DNA of 64,000 bases, from NCBI RefSeq assembly GCF_030246925.1, contig NZ_CP126740.1, positions 3,038,001-3,102,000 of the forward strand, given 5' to 3'. The notes under the pieces are model-generated. The model was not told where the DNA came from, did not search any database, and saw nothing but the letters and a program-made list of their open reading frames with translations. Both the position numbers and the translations under genes were made by a program. Origin of the DNA: Microbacterium sp. zg-Y625 (GTDB lineage: Bacteria; Actinomycetota; Actinomycetes; Actinomycetales; Microbacteriaceae). Positions within the stretch are counted from its first letter, which is position 1. Each line of letters opens with the position of its first letter. Of this stretch, positions 51,216 to 60,558 are shown piece after piece.

Positions 51216-51269
51216 CGAGTGAGTATTCGCGGTGCCGAGTGAGTATTCGCGGTGCCGAGTGAGTATTCG
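51216..51269 (+). repeat. GAGTGAG repeat array 10 (3 copies)
   Basis: Three plus-oriented copies at 51216, 51236 and 51256 with CGGTGC linkers, between the importer terminator and the stop of a convergent gene 7 bp away. Confidence 0.93.
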
Positions 51270-51276
51270 GCACTCG

Positions 51277-52272
51277 TCACAGCGGGAGCACATGGGCACG
51301 AGGGAGAGGAACCTCGTCGGCCTGCAGCTTCAGCGCGAAGGCGGTGAGCGACTCGAGGTGCGCCCACTGGCAACGGGCGAAGGGCCACCCTGTGGTCGCG
51401 GTCACCCACTCCTGCCGACGGCGCTGCCGCTCGAGGATCTCACTCGGGTCGCGGCCGCCGGTCATCCCCGGGTCGAGGTACTTCCCGATCCCGTCGAATT
51501 CCCACCAGACCCCGACGTCGTCCAACGCGGCATCCATTCGGTAGACACTGCCGTTGGGCCCTGGCACCGCGACCTGCAGCCGGGGCCTCGCGAACCCGAG
51601 GAGGAGCAGGTACAGGCGCCCGACCGATTCGCCGGGGCCATCGGCGCGGCCGTCGGCGAGTTCGAGCACCCAGCGCGCCTGACGGATGCCGCGGGCTCCC
51701 GGCATCCGGAACAGGCGCTGCCACAAGCGCATCAGCATCCGGTCGGCGGCATACTCGTCGTACTGACGAGTGCTGTCGTCCCACGCGACGCGATGAAGCG
51801 CGGCATCGGCGACGGCCAGGGCGGCCTCGAGCCGCAGCACGCGAATCGCATCGACGACGGTCCGCTCGAGCGACGTCACCGCCAGGCCGCCAACGGAGGC
51901 GACGTCCTCTTCCGGGAGCGAATCGCGGTGCCGGAACACGGCGGGATGCGACCGGGTCGCCGCGCCGGCGCGCATGGTCACGTGCACGCGTCGCGGCCGG
52001 GTGCGGAAGAGCGGCAGCCCGTGGACGGCGACCGCGCTCGCGTACGAGACGACGGCGACATCCGTGCGCATGGCACGCGCGATACTCGCGACCTCGATGC
52101 GATGGCGCTCCTCCGCGTAGAGGGACGCGTACTCCTGCGCCGTCAGCTCCCATTGACCGTGCAGGCGGACGAGCGTCCCCCGAGCGAGACGCTGCCGGAC
52201 CTCGAAGCGCGCCTGCTCCCGCGCGAACTGTTCGGACGCCTGCAGGTCGGCAGGCATGATCTCGAGTGTCAT
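51277..52272 (-). CDS. AbiEi-antitoxin-like/restriction-endonuclease-like hypothetical protein
   Basis: A 331-residue protein of a type common in Micrococcales. The N-terminal half has an AbiEi-like winged-helix region (QARFEVRQRLARGTLVRLHGQW, then ALRT-type DVAVVSYASAVAVHGLPLF) with VTSLERTVVDAIR. The C-terminal part looks like a PD-(D/E)XK-type fold, with VYRMDAALDDVGVWWEFDGIGKY (D, E, x, K spacing). No toxin partner is adjacent. It may be a stand-alone DNA-binding or nuclease-like protein; function unknown. I chose start 52272, since longer in-frame starts are low-complexity His/Arg. Confidence 0.75.
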   Translation of the reverse strand: MTLEIMPADLQASEQFAREQARFEVRQRLARGTLVRLHGQWELTAQEYASLYAEERHRIEVASIARAMRTDVAVVSYASAVAVHGLPLFRTRPRRVHVTMRAGAATRSHPAVFRHRDSLPEEDVASVGGLAVTSLERTVVDAIRVLRLEAALAVADAALHRVAWDDSTRQYDEYAADRMLMRLWQRLFRMPGARGIRQARWVLELADGRADGPGESVGRLYLLLLGFARPRLQVAVPGPNGSVYRMDAALDDVGVWWEFDGIGKYLDPGMTGGRDPSEILERQRRRQEWVTATTGWPFARCQWAHLESLTAFALKLQADEVPLPRAHVLPL

Positions 52273-52373
52273 GCGTCGATGGTGACGCGGATGCCGGCTG
52301 GCGCGCGGATGCCGGGATGGCATCGGTGGACTATCGGGCGTGTGCTCGGTGTTGTGGAGAGCGCGCCGTCGGG

Positions 52374-52547
52374 TGAGTGGTCACTCGGCACCCCGGATAC
52401 TCACTCGGCGACGCGAATACTCACTCGGCACCGCGAATACTCACTCGTCGACGCGAATACTCACTCGACGACGCGAATACTCACTCGCGACCGCGAATAC
52501 TCACTCGCGACCGCGAATACTCACTCGCGAGCGCGCACCCTCACTCG
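52374..52547 (-). repeat. GAGTGAG repeat array 11 (9 copies, decayed ends)
   Basis: Minus-oriented copies start at 52374, 52394, 52414, 52434, 52454, 52474, 52494, 52514 and 52534. The six inner cores are identical. The outermost left copy keeps only TCACTCG, the next has GGATAC, and the last has GCACCC for GAATAC. It fills the 268-bp gap before the CoA ligase stop, and that stop codon is in the last copy. Confidence 0.95.
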
Positions 52548-54145
52548 GCAGCCGCCGCCGGCGCGGGCGAGAACTGCGCGACCAGTTCCCGCTTCAGCAC
52601 CTTGCCGCTTCCGCCGAGCGGGAGCTCCGCCACCACATGCACGGCCCGGGGGTACTTGTACGCCGCGATCCGGTCCCGCGTGAACGCGATCAGCTCCTCG
52701 GCATCCACGCTGTGCCCGTCGTGCGCCACGACCGCCACGTGCACCTCCTGCCCGCGCAGGTCGTCCGGCACGCCGAACACGGCAGCGACCGCGACCGCAG
52801 GATGCCGCGCGATCACGGCTTCCACTTCGGTCGGGTACACGTTGTAGCCGCTGCGCACGATCATGTCCTTCTTGCGGTCCACGATCGTCAGCACCCCATC
52901 GACGAACCGCCCGAGGTCACCCGTGCGGAACCACCCGTCGACGATCGCCGACGCGGTGGCATCCGGGCGACCGAGATACCCCTTGAACAGGTTGTGCCCC
53001 CGCACGACGACTTCGCCGAGCGCGTCCGGGTCGTCCACGAGCTCCACCCGCTCCTCCTGCTCGGCGTCGGCGATCGCCACATCGACGCCCCAGAGGGGAC
53101 GCCCGACGGTGCCGGGGCGGATCGGCTCCACGAGCGCGTTCGACGACACGATCGGCGCCGTCTCGGTCAGTCCGTACCCCTCGTGCACGTCCGCGCCGAA
53201 CGCGTCGCGGAACGCCTCGAGCACGGCGACCGGCAGGGCGGCGCCGCCCGAGACGGCGTACCGCAGCGGCGGCCGGGCGTCGCTGCGGCGGGCGGCCTCC
53301 AGCATCCCCACGTACATCGTCGGAACGGCGGTGAACACCGTCGCGCCATGGGCGACCATGAGGGCGAGCGCGTCGTCGGCGTCGAAACGCGGCAGCAGGA
53401 TGATCGACGCCCCGACGCGGAACGCCATGTTCATCACGGCGGTCTGACCGAACGTGTGGAACAGCGGCAGCCCACCGAAGACGATGTCGCCGGAGTGCAG
53501 GTTGAACGAGTCGATGAGGGTGCAGTGCACCTGCTCCACCAGCGCGAGGTGTGAGCCGACGGCGCCCTTCGGGGTTCCCGTGGTGCCGCTGGTGTAGAGG
53601 ATCGTCGCGGCATCGCTCGGCCGCGTCGCGGTGTGCCGTTCGATGGGGGTCGCTGCGGCGGCCTCGTCCTCCAGACGCGGCAGGTCGCCGACCGGTGACG
53701 GAGTCCCGGCGGGCAGCAGCACCGTGACGACGGGGATGCCGGTGGCCGCCGCCGCCGGAATCGCCTCGCCGAGGAGCGGCGCGGCGACGACGAAGAGGTC
53801 CGCTTCGGCGTCCCGCAGCACGTACGCGATCTCGTCGGCCTTGAACAGCAGGTGCACCGGCACCACGACGGCGCCGAGCGAGAGCGCGGCGTAGTACACG
53901 CGGGCGAAATCGGGCACGTTCGGCACGATCATCGCGACGCGGTCGCCGGCGCGGATGCCACGGTCGCGCAGGGCGCCCGCGTACGCGCGCACCTCGTCCC
54001 ACAGCTGCGCATAGGTCGTGGTGGTGCCGGCGAAGAGCAGCGCCGGGCGGTCAGAGTGACGGCGCGCGGATTCGGCGAGGATGCTCGCGACCGACAGCGT
54101 CGCGTAGCCCGGGTCGTCGATGGCGGAGTCGGGTCGGTGGGTCAC
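52541..54145 (-). CDS. Fatty-acid/carboxylate CoA ligase (AMP-binding)
   Basis: A 534-residue ANL-superfamily enzyme that activates a carboxylic acid with ATP to an acyl-CoA. The P-loop is ILYTSGTTGTPKGAVGSH near residue 180, the aromatic/acid-binding core is AVSGGAALPVAVLEAF and HEGYGLTETAPI, the hinge is GWFRTGDLGRFVDGVLTIVDRKKDMI, and the catalytic Lys is in GGSGKVLKREL near the end. The start is GTG 54145 with GAAAGGA upstream. The last codon and TGA lie in a repeat unit. Third gene of the unit led by the phosphotransferase, though array 12 interrupts it. Confidence 0.93.
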   Translation of the reverse strand: MTHRPDSAIDDPGYATLSVASILAESARRHSDRPALLFAGTTTTYAQLWDEVRAYAGALRDRGIRAGDRVAMIVPNVPDFARVYYAALSLGAVVVPVHLLFKADEIAYVLRDAEADLFVVAAPLLGEAIPAAAATGIPVVTVLLPAGTPSPVGDLPRLEDEAAAATPIERHTATRPSDAATILYTSGTTGTPKGAVGSHLALVEQVHCTLIDSFNLHSGDIVFGGLPLFHTFGQTAVMNMAFRVGASIILLPRFDADDALALMVAHGATVFTAVPTMYVGMLEAARRSDARPPLRYAVSGGAALPVAVLEAFRDAFGADVHEGYGLTETAPIVSSNALVEPIRPGTVGRPLWGVDVAIADAEQEERVELVDDPDALGEVVVRGHNLFKGYLGRPDATASAIVDGWFRTGDLGRFVDGVLTIVDRKKDMIVRSGYNVYPTEVEAVIARHPAVAVAAVFGVPDDLRGQEVHVAVVAHDGHSVDAEELIAFTRDRIAAYKYPRAVHVVAELPLGGSGKVLKRELVAQFSPAPAAAAE

Positions 54146-54178
54146 GATGGTCCTTTCGTCGTTGAATGGAACTTCTGT

Positions 54179-54225
54179 CGAATACTCACTCGGCGATGCG
54201 AATACTCACTCGCGAGCGCGAATAC

Positions 54226-54252
<27 letters not shown>
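54179..54252 (-). repeat. GAGTGAG repeat array 12 (4 copies, partly translated)
   Basis: Minus-oriented copies at 54179, 54199, 54219 and 54239, between two minus-strand genes of one probable operon. The acyl-CoA dehydrogenase frame reads through the copy at 54239 and stops inside the copy at 54219. Confidence 0.95.
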
Positions 54253-55451
<1,199 letters not shown>

Positions 55452-55452
<1 letters not shown>

Positions 55453-56480
55453 CAGAGCGCCTCCAGTCCTTGGCGGGCGAGCGGTTCCACCAGCGCGCCC
55501 ATCCCGTCGAATCCGTCGCCGACGGTGTCGCCGGAGCGGAAGCGGTAGTGGATCCCCTCGAGGATCACCGCGAGCTTGTACGCCGCGAAGGCGCGGTACC
55601 AGCCGAGGTCGGGCAGGTCCGTCCCGGCATGCCGGGCATACACCTCGGCGAGTTCGTCGAACCGCGGGTATCCGGCGGCCGGATCGACGGCGCTCGGAAT
55701 CGCGCCGCCGAACGCGGCGGGAAGGGCGGCGATGTCCCAGTACAGCGCGAAGATGCCCAGGTCCACCAGCGGATCACCCAGCGTCGCCATCTCCCAGTCG
55801 AGCACGGCCGACAGGCGCGGCTCCACGCCGTCGACGAGGGCGTTGTCGAGTCGGTAGTCGCCGTGCACGATGCCGGAGCGCCGGCTCTGCGGCATCCCCT
55901 CGCCCAGGCGTTCCTGCAGCGCGTCGAGCGTCGGCGTCGCCCGCGAGCGCGAGGCGTCGAGCTGCCGCTTCCACGTGGACATCTGGCGCGAGAGGTATCC
56001 GTCGGCGCGGCCGAAGTCCGCCAGCCCCACGGATGCCGGGTCGACGCCGTGCAGATCCGCCAGGGTCCGCACCAGGTCGGTGCTCAGGCGGGCCAGCCCT
56101 GCGGGGTCGTACCCGGCGTTGTGCCCGGGGGTCGACAGCACCCGCCCGGGCGCGCGCTCCATGACGAAGAAGGTGGTGCCGGTGATCGCTCCCCCGGTGT
56201 CGTCGACGACGTCGACGGCGATCGGCACGGGCACCGGCGTGGATGCCAGCGCCGAGATGACCCGGTGCTCGCGCCGCATGTCGTGCGCACTGGCGAGCAC
56301 GTGGCCGAGCGGCGGGCGCCGCAGCACGAGCGGGCGCCGCGCGCCGTCGATCGCGTAGGTGAGGTTGCTGCGGCCGCCGGCGATGACGGTGGCGCTGAGG
56401 TCACCGTTCGCGAGGTCGGGGTGCGCGGTGGCGAGCCACTCCGTGAGCGCCTGCACGTCGAGCCCCGGCACGTCGGTCAT
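55452..56480 (-). CDS. Aminoglycoside-phosphotransferase-like (APH/ACAD10-type) kinase family protein
   Basis: A 342-residue kinase-fold protein. VIAGGRSNLTYAIDGARRPLVLRRPP is the nucleotide-binding part, the Brenner motif is GIVHGDYRLDNALVDG near residue 200 and the DFG-like motif is AVLDWEMATLGDPLVDLG. In acyl-CoA gene clusters this family (ACAD10/11-like) is thought to phosphorylate hydroxyacyl-CoAs so they can be dehydrated. Here it sits directly upstream of, and overlaps, an acyl-CoA dehydrogenase. I chose ATG 56480 with GGAGAGGGG before it; ATG 56504 is an alternative. TetR operator copy 3 lies upstream. Confidence 0.9.
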
Positions 56481-56520
56481 CGTCGACCCCTCTCCGCGCC
56501 GCATCGCGTCGCCGGTTCAG

Positions 56521-56540
56521 CATACCGCCTGGTCGGTTTG
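56521..56540 (-). promoter_or_regulatory. TetR-type operator, copy 3
   Basis: CATACCGCCTGGTCGGTTTG lies 40 bp upstream of the phosphotransferase/dehydrogenase/ligase unit (minus strand). On that strand the right arm reads CGGTATGCTG, where TATGCT is a -10 candidate. Same motif as copies 1, 2 and 4. Confidence 0.85.
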
Positions 56541-56554
56541 TGTCCAACCCGGCC

Positions 56555-56752
56555 GGTTCGGGGCGCGTATCCGGCACCGAACCCCGCAATCCCCCCGTTC
56601 GGGGCGCGTATCGGGTACCGGACCCCGCAACCCACCGGTTCGGGGCGCGTATCGGGCACCGGACCCCGCAATCCCCCCGTTCGGGGCGCGTATCGGGCAC
56701 CGGACCCCGCAACCCACCGGTTCGGGGCGCGTATCGGGCACCGGACCCCGCG
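56555..56752. repeat. 41-bp tandem repeat, 5 units, with two alternating linkers
   Basis: Units start (at TTCGGGG) at 56557, 56598, 56639, 56680 and 56721, exactly 41 bp apart; the last is cut short. Each has CGGGG...CCCCG arms. The unit ends alternate AATCCCCCCG and AACCCACCGG, so the higher-order period is 82 bp. It lies between operator copy 3 and the thioesterase gene. 41 is not a multiple of 3, and no frame is conserved, so it is non-coding. Confidence 0.93.
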
Positions 56753-56789
56753 GCGCTCGAACCGGCGTCCCGCCCGAGCCGGCCCGCGC

Positions 56790-57203
56790 TCAGTCGAGCA
56801 GCTGCGCCGCGACCGCCGCGCGCACGGCACCCGGCACGGGAACGGGACGGCGGCTCGCGGCATCCACGAACACGTGCACGAAACGCCCCACGGCGATGGG
56901 CTCGTCCTCGCCGGGGCGCAGAATCCCGAGCGCCCACGTGATGCTCGTGGCCCCCAGCCGCTCCACGCCGACCCCGACCTCGAGCGGCTCGGGGAACGAC
57001 GCCGACGCGCGGTAGTCGCACGACGACGAGACGACGAGGGCGATCGCCGGCGAGGATGCCGGATCGAGGCCTCCCTCGGCGATCATCCAGGCGTTCACCG
57101 CGGTGTCCATCGCCTCGTAATACACGACGTTGTTGAGGTGCCCGTACTGGTCGTTGTCGCGCCAGCGGGTCATGAACGGTTGGCGCACGCCGTAGTGCGG
57201 CAT
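56790..57203 (-). CDS. Acyl-CoA thioesterase (4HBT hotdog family)
   Basis: A 137-residue hotdog-fold thioesterase. MTRWRDNDQYGHLNNVVYYEAMD, with the catalytic Asp in RDNDQYGH and the central helix LNNVVYYEAMDTAV, is the 4-hydroxybenzoyl-CoA thioesterase signature (read as two blocks). The C-terminal FVDAASRRPVPVP loop is typical. It should hydrolyse an acyl-CoA of the pathway and free CoA. Its start is 14 bp after the TetR stop, with CTGGAGGA before the ATG, so it is cotranscribed with the second TetR gene. Confidence 0.88.
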   Translation of the reverse strand: MPHYGVRQPFMTRWRDNDQYGHLNNVVYYEAMDTAVNAWMIAEGGLDPASSPAIALVVSSSCDYRASASFPEPLEVGVGVERLGATSITWALGILRPGEDEPIAVGRFVHVFVDAASRRPVPVPGAVRAAVAAQLLD

Positions 57204-57217
57204 CGGTCCTCCAGGGG

Positions 57218-57862
57218 TCAGTCCGCGCGCAGCAGCACGCGGAACGCCGCGCGGGCGCGAGACGCGCTGGGCTCGTCGCCGGCGATCAGGTCGGCATAGG
57301 TGAACGATTCGGAGACGCGCACGAGCAGGTACGCGAGGCTGTGCACGTCGATGGCCCCGCCGAGCGGCTGCGCCCCCAGCTCCGCGCGGATCAGCCACTC
57401 GGCCGTCGCGACGTACCGACGCTGGATCTCGCTTTCGATCGTCGTGAGCAGCCGCAGCGCACGGGCAGGCTCGCGCCGCAGGAACTCACGGAAGTAGGGC
57501 GCGCGGTTCAGGTCGGCGACGAAGTGGGTGAGCAGCTCGGCGAGGCGGTCCGCGCCGACGCGATCCGCCGTGGCGTGGTCGGCCTGCACGAGGGTCGGGA
57601 CGGCGAGCGACCACAGCACCTCGCTCAGCAGGGCGTCGCGGTTGCCCACCCAACGGAAGAGCGAGGTGCGATCCACGCCCAGCGCCGCGGCGAGCGCGCC
57701 CATGTCGATGCGGTGCCCGGCGATGAACTGCTCGCGGGCGAGGTCGAACGCCCTCCGGGCGTCGGCGTGGGATGCCAGCCGCGCCGAGAGCCAGGAGGGG
57801 GCGGCATCCACCCCCACCGTCGCGATGGGCGGCGCGACGGGCGCAGGCGCGGGCGTGGACAT
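57218..57862 (-). CDS. TetR-family regulator of the adjacent dehydrogenase/thiolase operon
   Basis: A 214-residue regulator. An Ala/Pro-rich N-terminal segment of about 20 residues precedes the HTH (FDLAREQFIAGHRIDMGALAAALGVDRTSLFRWVGNRDALLSEVLW, recognition part RTSLFRWVG). The C-terminal region (LTTIESEIQRRYVATAEWLIRAELGAQPLGGAIDVHSLAYLLVRVSESFTYADLI, by block: LAYLLVRVSESF) matches the QsdR-like TetR branch. It is divergent from an acyl-CoA dehydrogenase/thiolase pair, with a perfect palindrome between them, so it very probably represses both sides. Confidence 0.9.
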   Translation of the reverse strand: MSTPAPAPVAPPIATVGVDAAPSWLSARLASHADARRAFDLAREQFIAGHRIDMGALAAALGVDRTSLFRWVGNRDALLSEVLWSLAVPTLVQADHATADRVGADRLAELLTHFVADLNRAPYFREFLRREPARALRLLTTIESEIQRRYVATAEWLIRAELGAQPLGGAIDVHSLAYLLVRVSESFTYADLIAGDEPSASRARAAFRVLLRAD

Positions 57863-57890
57863 GCCGGAACTCTACCGCCGCGTCGAGTGG

Positions 57891-57916
57891 ATGCAACATC
57901 TCAGGAAATGTTGCAT
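57891..57916. promoter_or_regulatory. Operator of the second TetR regulator
   Basis: ATGCAACAT (57891-57899) and ATGTTGCAT (57908-57916) form a perfect 9-bp inverted repeat with an 8-bp spacer in the 94-bp divergent region. It is AT-rich for this window and unlike the CATACCG operator, so it defines a separate regulon. Confidence 0.85.
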
Positions 57917-57956
57917 GATGGGCGTCATACCCGGATCACCGACGATCGGAGAAGCG

Positions 57957-59195
57957 ATGCCGCTCACCCTCACCCCACCCGCCGACGAGACCCACGCCCC
58001 GCCCGCCGAGCGCCTCGACGCCGACTTCTACGATTTCCAGAGCGCGCTGACCGACGCCGAACGCGCGCAGCTGGGCCGCATCCGCGCATTCCTGCGTGAC
58101 GAGGTCGCGCCCCGCGCGGACGAGTTCTGGGAACGCGCGGAGAGCCCGCGCCACCTCTTCCCCCGGTTCGCCGAGCTGGGCATGCTCGGTGCCGGCATCC
58201 CCGAGGTCGCCCAGTACGACAACAGCGCCCTCTACCGGGGCTGGGTCGCCCTGGAGATCTCCCGGGTGGATGCCTCGACGGCCACCTTTCTGGGCGTGCA
58301 CAGCGGCCTGGCGATGAACGCGATCTGGGTGGGCGGCTCCGACGAGCAGCGCGCCCAGTGGCTGCCGCCGATGGCGCGCGGCGAGCTGGTCGGGGCGTTC
58401 GCGCTGACCGAGCCGCTGTCGGGATCCGACACGGCGCGCGGGCTTCGCACCACCGCCACGCGGCGGAAGGCGGCCGACGGCACCGACGAGTGGGTGATCG
58501 ACGGCGCGAAGCGCTGGATCGGGAGCGCGGGATTCTCGGACATCACCGTCGTGTGGGCCCGGGACACCGCAGACGGGCAGATGAAGGGCTTCATCGTGCC
58601 CACGTCCACCCCCGGCTACTCGGCGACCAAGATCGAGCGCAAGCAGTCGCTGCGCGCCGTCGAGAACGCCGACATCACGCTGACGGGCGTCGTCGTTCCC
58701 GACGCGCTGCGGCTGCAGCGGATCGAGTCGTTCACCGAGGTCGCGATCGTGCTGCGGCTGACGCGCGCCGAGGTCGCCTGGCAGGGGCTCGGCAACGGCA
58801 TCGGCGCCTACGAGGCGGCGGTGCGCTACACCGCGACGCGTGAGCAGTTCGGGAAGCCGATCGCGTCGTTCCAGCTCGTGCAGGACAAGCTCGCCACCGC
58901 GCTGTCGAACATCACGGCGTGCCTCGCGATGTGCACGCGGGTTTCGCAGCTGCAGGACGAAGGCAAGCAGACCGACGCGCAGGCCGCGATGGCGAAGGCG
59001 TTCGTCACGGCCCGGATGCGCGAGACCGTCGCCCTCTGCCGCGAGGTGATGGGAGGCAACGGCATCACGCTGGACTACGGGGCGGCGCGGGCCTTCTGCG
59101 ACGCGGAGGCGATCTACACCTTCGAGGGGACGCACGACATGAACACGCTCATCGTGGGGCGCGAGATCACCGGCATCCAGGCGTTCACCTCATGA
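57957..59195 (+). CDS. Acyl-CoA dehydrogenase
   Basis: A 412-residue flavoenzyme of the acyl-CoA dehydrogenase family. FALTEPLSGSDTARGLRTTATRRKA is the FAD/substrate loop, KRWIGSAGFSDITVVWARD follows, and the catalytic base region near the end is YTFEGTHDMNTLIVGREITG, where Glu in FEGTHDMN is the glutaryl-CoA/crotonobetainyl-type position (blocks quoted separately). It could act on glutaryl-CoA-like or short branched substrates. The stop overlaps the thiolase start (ATGA). The TetR palindrome is 40 bp upstream. Confidence 0.92.
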   Translation: MPLTLTPPADETHAPPAERLDADFYDFQSALTDAERAQLGRIRAFLRDEVAPRADEFWERAESPRHLFPRFAELGMLGAGIPEVAQYDNSALYRGWVALEISRVDASTATFLGVHSGLAMNAIWVGGSDEQRAQWLPPMARGELVGAFALTEPLSGSDTARGLRTTATRRKAADGTDEWVIDGAKRWIGSAGFSDITVVWARDTADGQMKGFIVPTSTPGYSATKIERKQSLRAVENADITLTGVVVPDALRLQRIESFTEVAIVLRLTRAEVAWQGLGNGIGAYEAAVRYTATREQFGKPIASFQLVQDKLATALSNITACLAMCTRVSQLQDEGKQTDAQAAMAKAFVTARMRETVALCREVMGGNGITLDYGAARAFCDAEAIYTFEGTHDMNTLIVGREITGIQAFTS

Positions 59196-60406
59196 ACGAG
59201 GCGTACATCGTCGCCACGGCCCGCTCGCCCATCGGCCGCGCCCGCAAGGGGTCGCTCGCGGACGTGCGCCCCGACGACCTCGTCGCACAGATGGTGCAGG
59301 CGGCGTTGGACATGGTGCCGTCTCTGGACCCCGCACGGATCGACGACCTGATGATCGGCACCGGACAGCCCGCCGGAAGGCAGGGCATGAACATCGCGCG
59401 GATCGTCTCGGTGCTGCTCGGGCTCGACACGGTGCCGGGCACGACCGTGAACCGGTACTGCTCCTCGTCGCTGCAGACCACGCGCATGGCGTTCCACGCG
59501 ATCAAGGCCGGCGAGGGGGACGTCTTCGTGTCGGCGGGCGTCGAGTCGGTGTCGCAGTACGCGCACGGGTTCGCCGACCTGCCCGAGGCGGTGAACCCGG
59601 CCTTCGCGGATGCCGCGGCGCGCACGGCCGCCCGGTCGGAGGCGGGGTCGCCGGTGTGGGCCGACCCGCGGGCGGACGGGGCGCTGCCGGATGCCTACAT
59701 CGCGATGGGGCAGACGGCCGAGAACGTCGCGCAGCTGCACGGGGTGACCCGCGAGCAGCAGGACGCGTACGCGGCGCGGTCGCAGCAGCGGGCCGAGGCG
59801 GCGATCGCCTCGGGCTTCTGGGCGCGCGACATCACGCCGGTGACGCTCGCGGACGGGACCGTGGTGAGCGCGGACGACGGGCCGCGGGCGGGGGTGACAG
59901 CGGCCGGGCTCGCCGGGCTCGACCCGGTGTTCCGGCCGGACGGCACGGTGACGGCGGGCAACTGCTGCCCGCTCAACGACGGGGCGGCGGCCGTCGTGAT
60001 CGTGTCGGGCCGGGTGGTGGACGAGCTCGGGCTGCAGCCGCTGGCGCGGATCGTCTCGACCGGGGTGAGCGGGCTGTCGCCCGAGGTGATGGGGCTCGGA
60101 CCGGTCGAGGCGTCGCGGCAGGCGCTGGCGCGCGCGGGGCTCGGGATCGACGACATGGACCTCGTGGAGATCAACGAGGCGTTCGCGGCGCAGGTGATCC
60201 CCTCGGCACGGGAGCTCGGGATCGATCCGGAGCGGCTGAACGTGCACGGCGGCGCGATCGCGGTGGGGCACCCGTTCGGCATGACGGGGGCGCGCATCAC
60301 GTCGACGCTGATCAACGGGCTCGCTTCGACGGGTGGGCGGTACGGCCTCGAGACGATGTGCGTGGGCGGCGGCCAGGGCATGGCGCTGGTACTGTCCCGC
60401 GACTGA
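59192..60406 (+). CDS. Acetyl-CoA C-acyltransferase (thiolase)
   Basis: A 404-residue degradative-type thiolase that cleaves 3-ketoacyl-CoA. The nucleophile Cys90 is in NRYCSSSLQTTRMAF, the His is in GGAIAVGHPFGMTGARI near residue 358, and the second Cys is in MCVGGGQGMALVL at the end. EINEAFAAQ is also present. It completes the last step of the beta-oxidation-like pathway together with the dehydrogenase it overlaps. After the stop there is a CTG/CCG trinucleotide tract, then the inverted repeat array 13. Confidence 0.94.
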   Translation: MNEAYIVATARSPIGRARKGSLADVRPDDLVAQMVQAALDMVPSLDPARIDDLMIGTGQPAGRQGMNIARIVSVLLGLDTVPGTTVNRYCSSSLQTTRMAFHAIKAGEGDVFVSAGVESVSQYAHGFADLPEAVNPAFADAAARTAARSEAGSPVWADPRADGALPDAYIAMGQTAENVAQLHGVTREQQDAYAARSQQRAEAAIASGFWARDITPVTLADGTVVSADDGPRAGVTAAGLAGLDPVFRPDGTVTAGNCCPLNDGAAAVVIVSGRVVDELGLQPLARIVSTGVSGLSPEVMGLGPVEASRQALARAGLGIDDMDLVEINEAFAAQVIPSARELGIDPERLNVHGGAIAVGHPFGMTGARITSTLINGLASTGGRYGLETMCVGGGQGMALVLSRD

Positions 60407-60415
60407 CCCGCCGCC

Positions 60416-60447
60416 GCTGCTGCTGCTGCTGCCGCTGCTGCTGCTGC
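60416..60447. repeat. CTG trinucleotide tract
   Basis: Five GCTs, one GCC interruption and four more GCTs form a 32-bp (CTG)n-like tract after the thiolase stop, ending exactly where the first unit of array 13 begins. Simple-sequence slippage is the likely origin. Confidence 0.8.
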
Positions 60448-60558
60448 CGAGTGAGTATTCGATGTCTCGAGTGAGTATTCAGCGCGCCGAGTGAGTATTG
60501 GCGACGAATACTCACTCGGCAGCGCGAATACTCACTCGGCAGCGCGAATACTCACTCG
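60448..60558. repeat. GAGTGAG repeat array 13 (3 + 3 copies, inverted about the centre)
   Basis: Plus-oriented copies at 60448, 60468 and 60488 (the last two end ATTCA and ATTGG), then minus-oriented copies at 60505, 60525 and 60545. This is the only array in the window with both orientations. The arms can pair over more than 40 bp around a 3-bp gap. Convergent gap between the thiolase and MaoC genes; the MaoC stop is in the last copy. Confidence 0.95.

Noticed and set aside
56401..57021. Minus-strand open frames encoding repeated RYAPRTGG peptides
   Set aside because: They translate the 41-bp tandem repeat; the period is not a multiple of 3, and they run into the thioesterase gene in a wrong frame.
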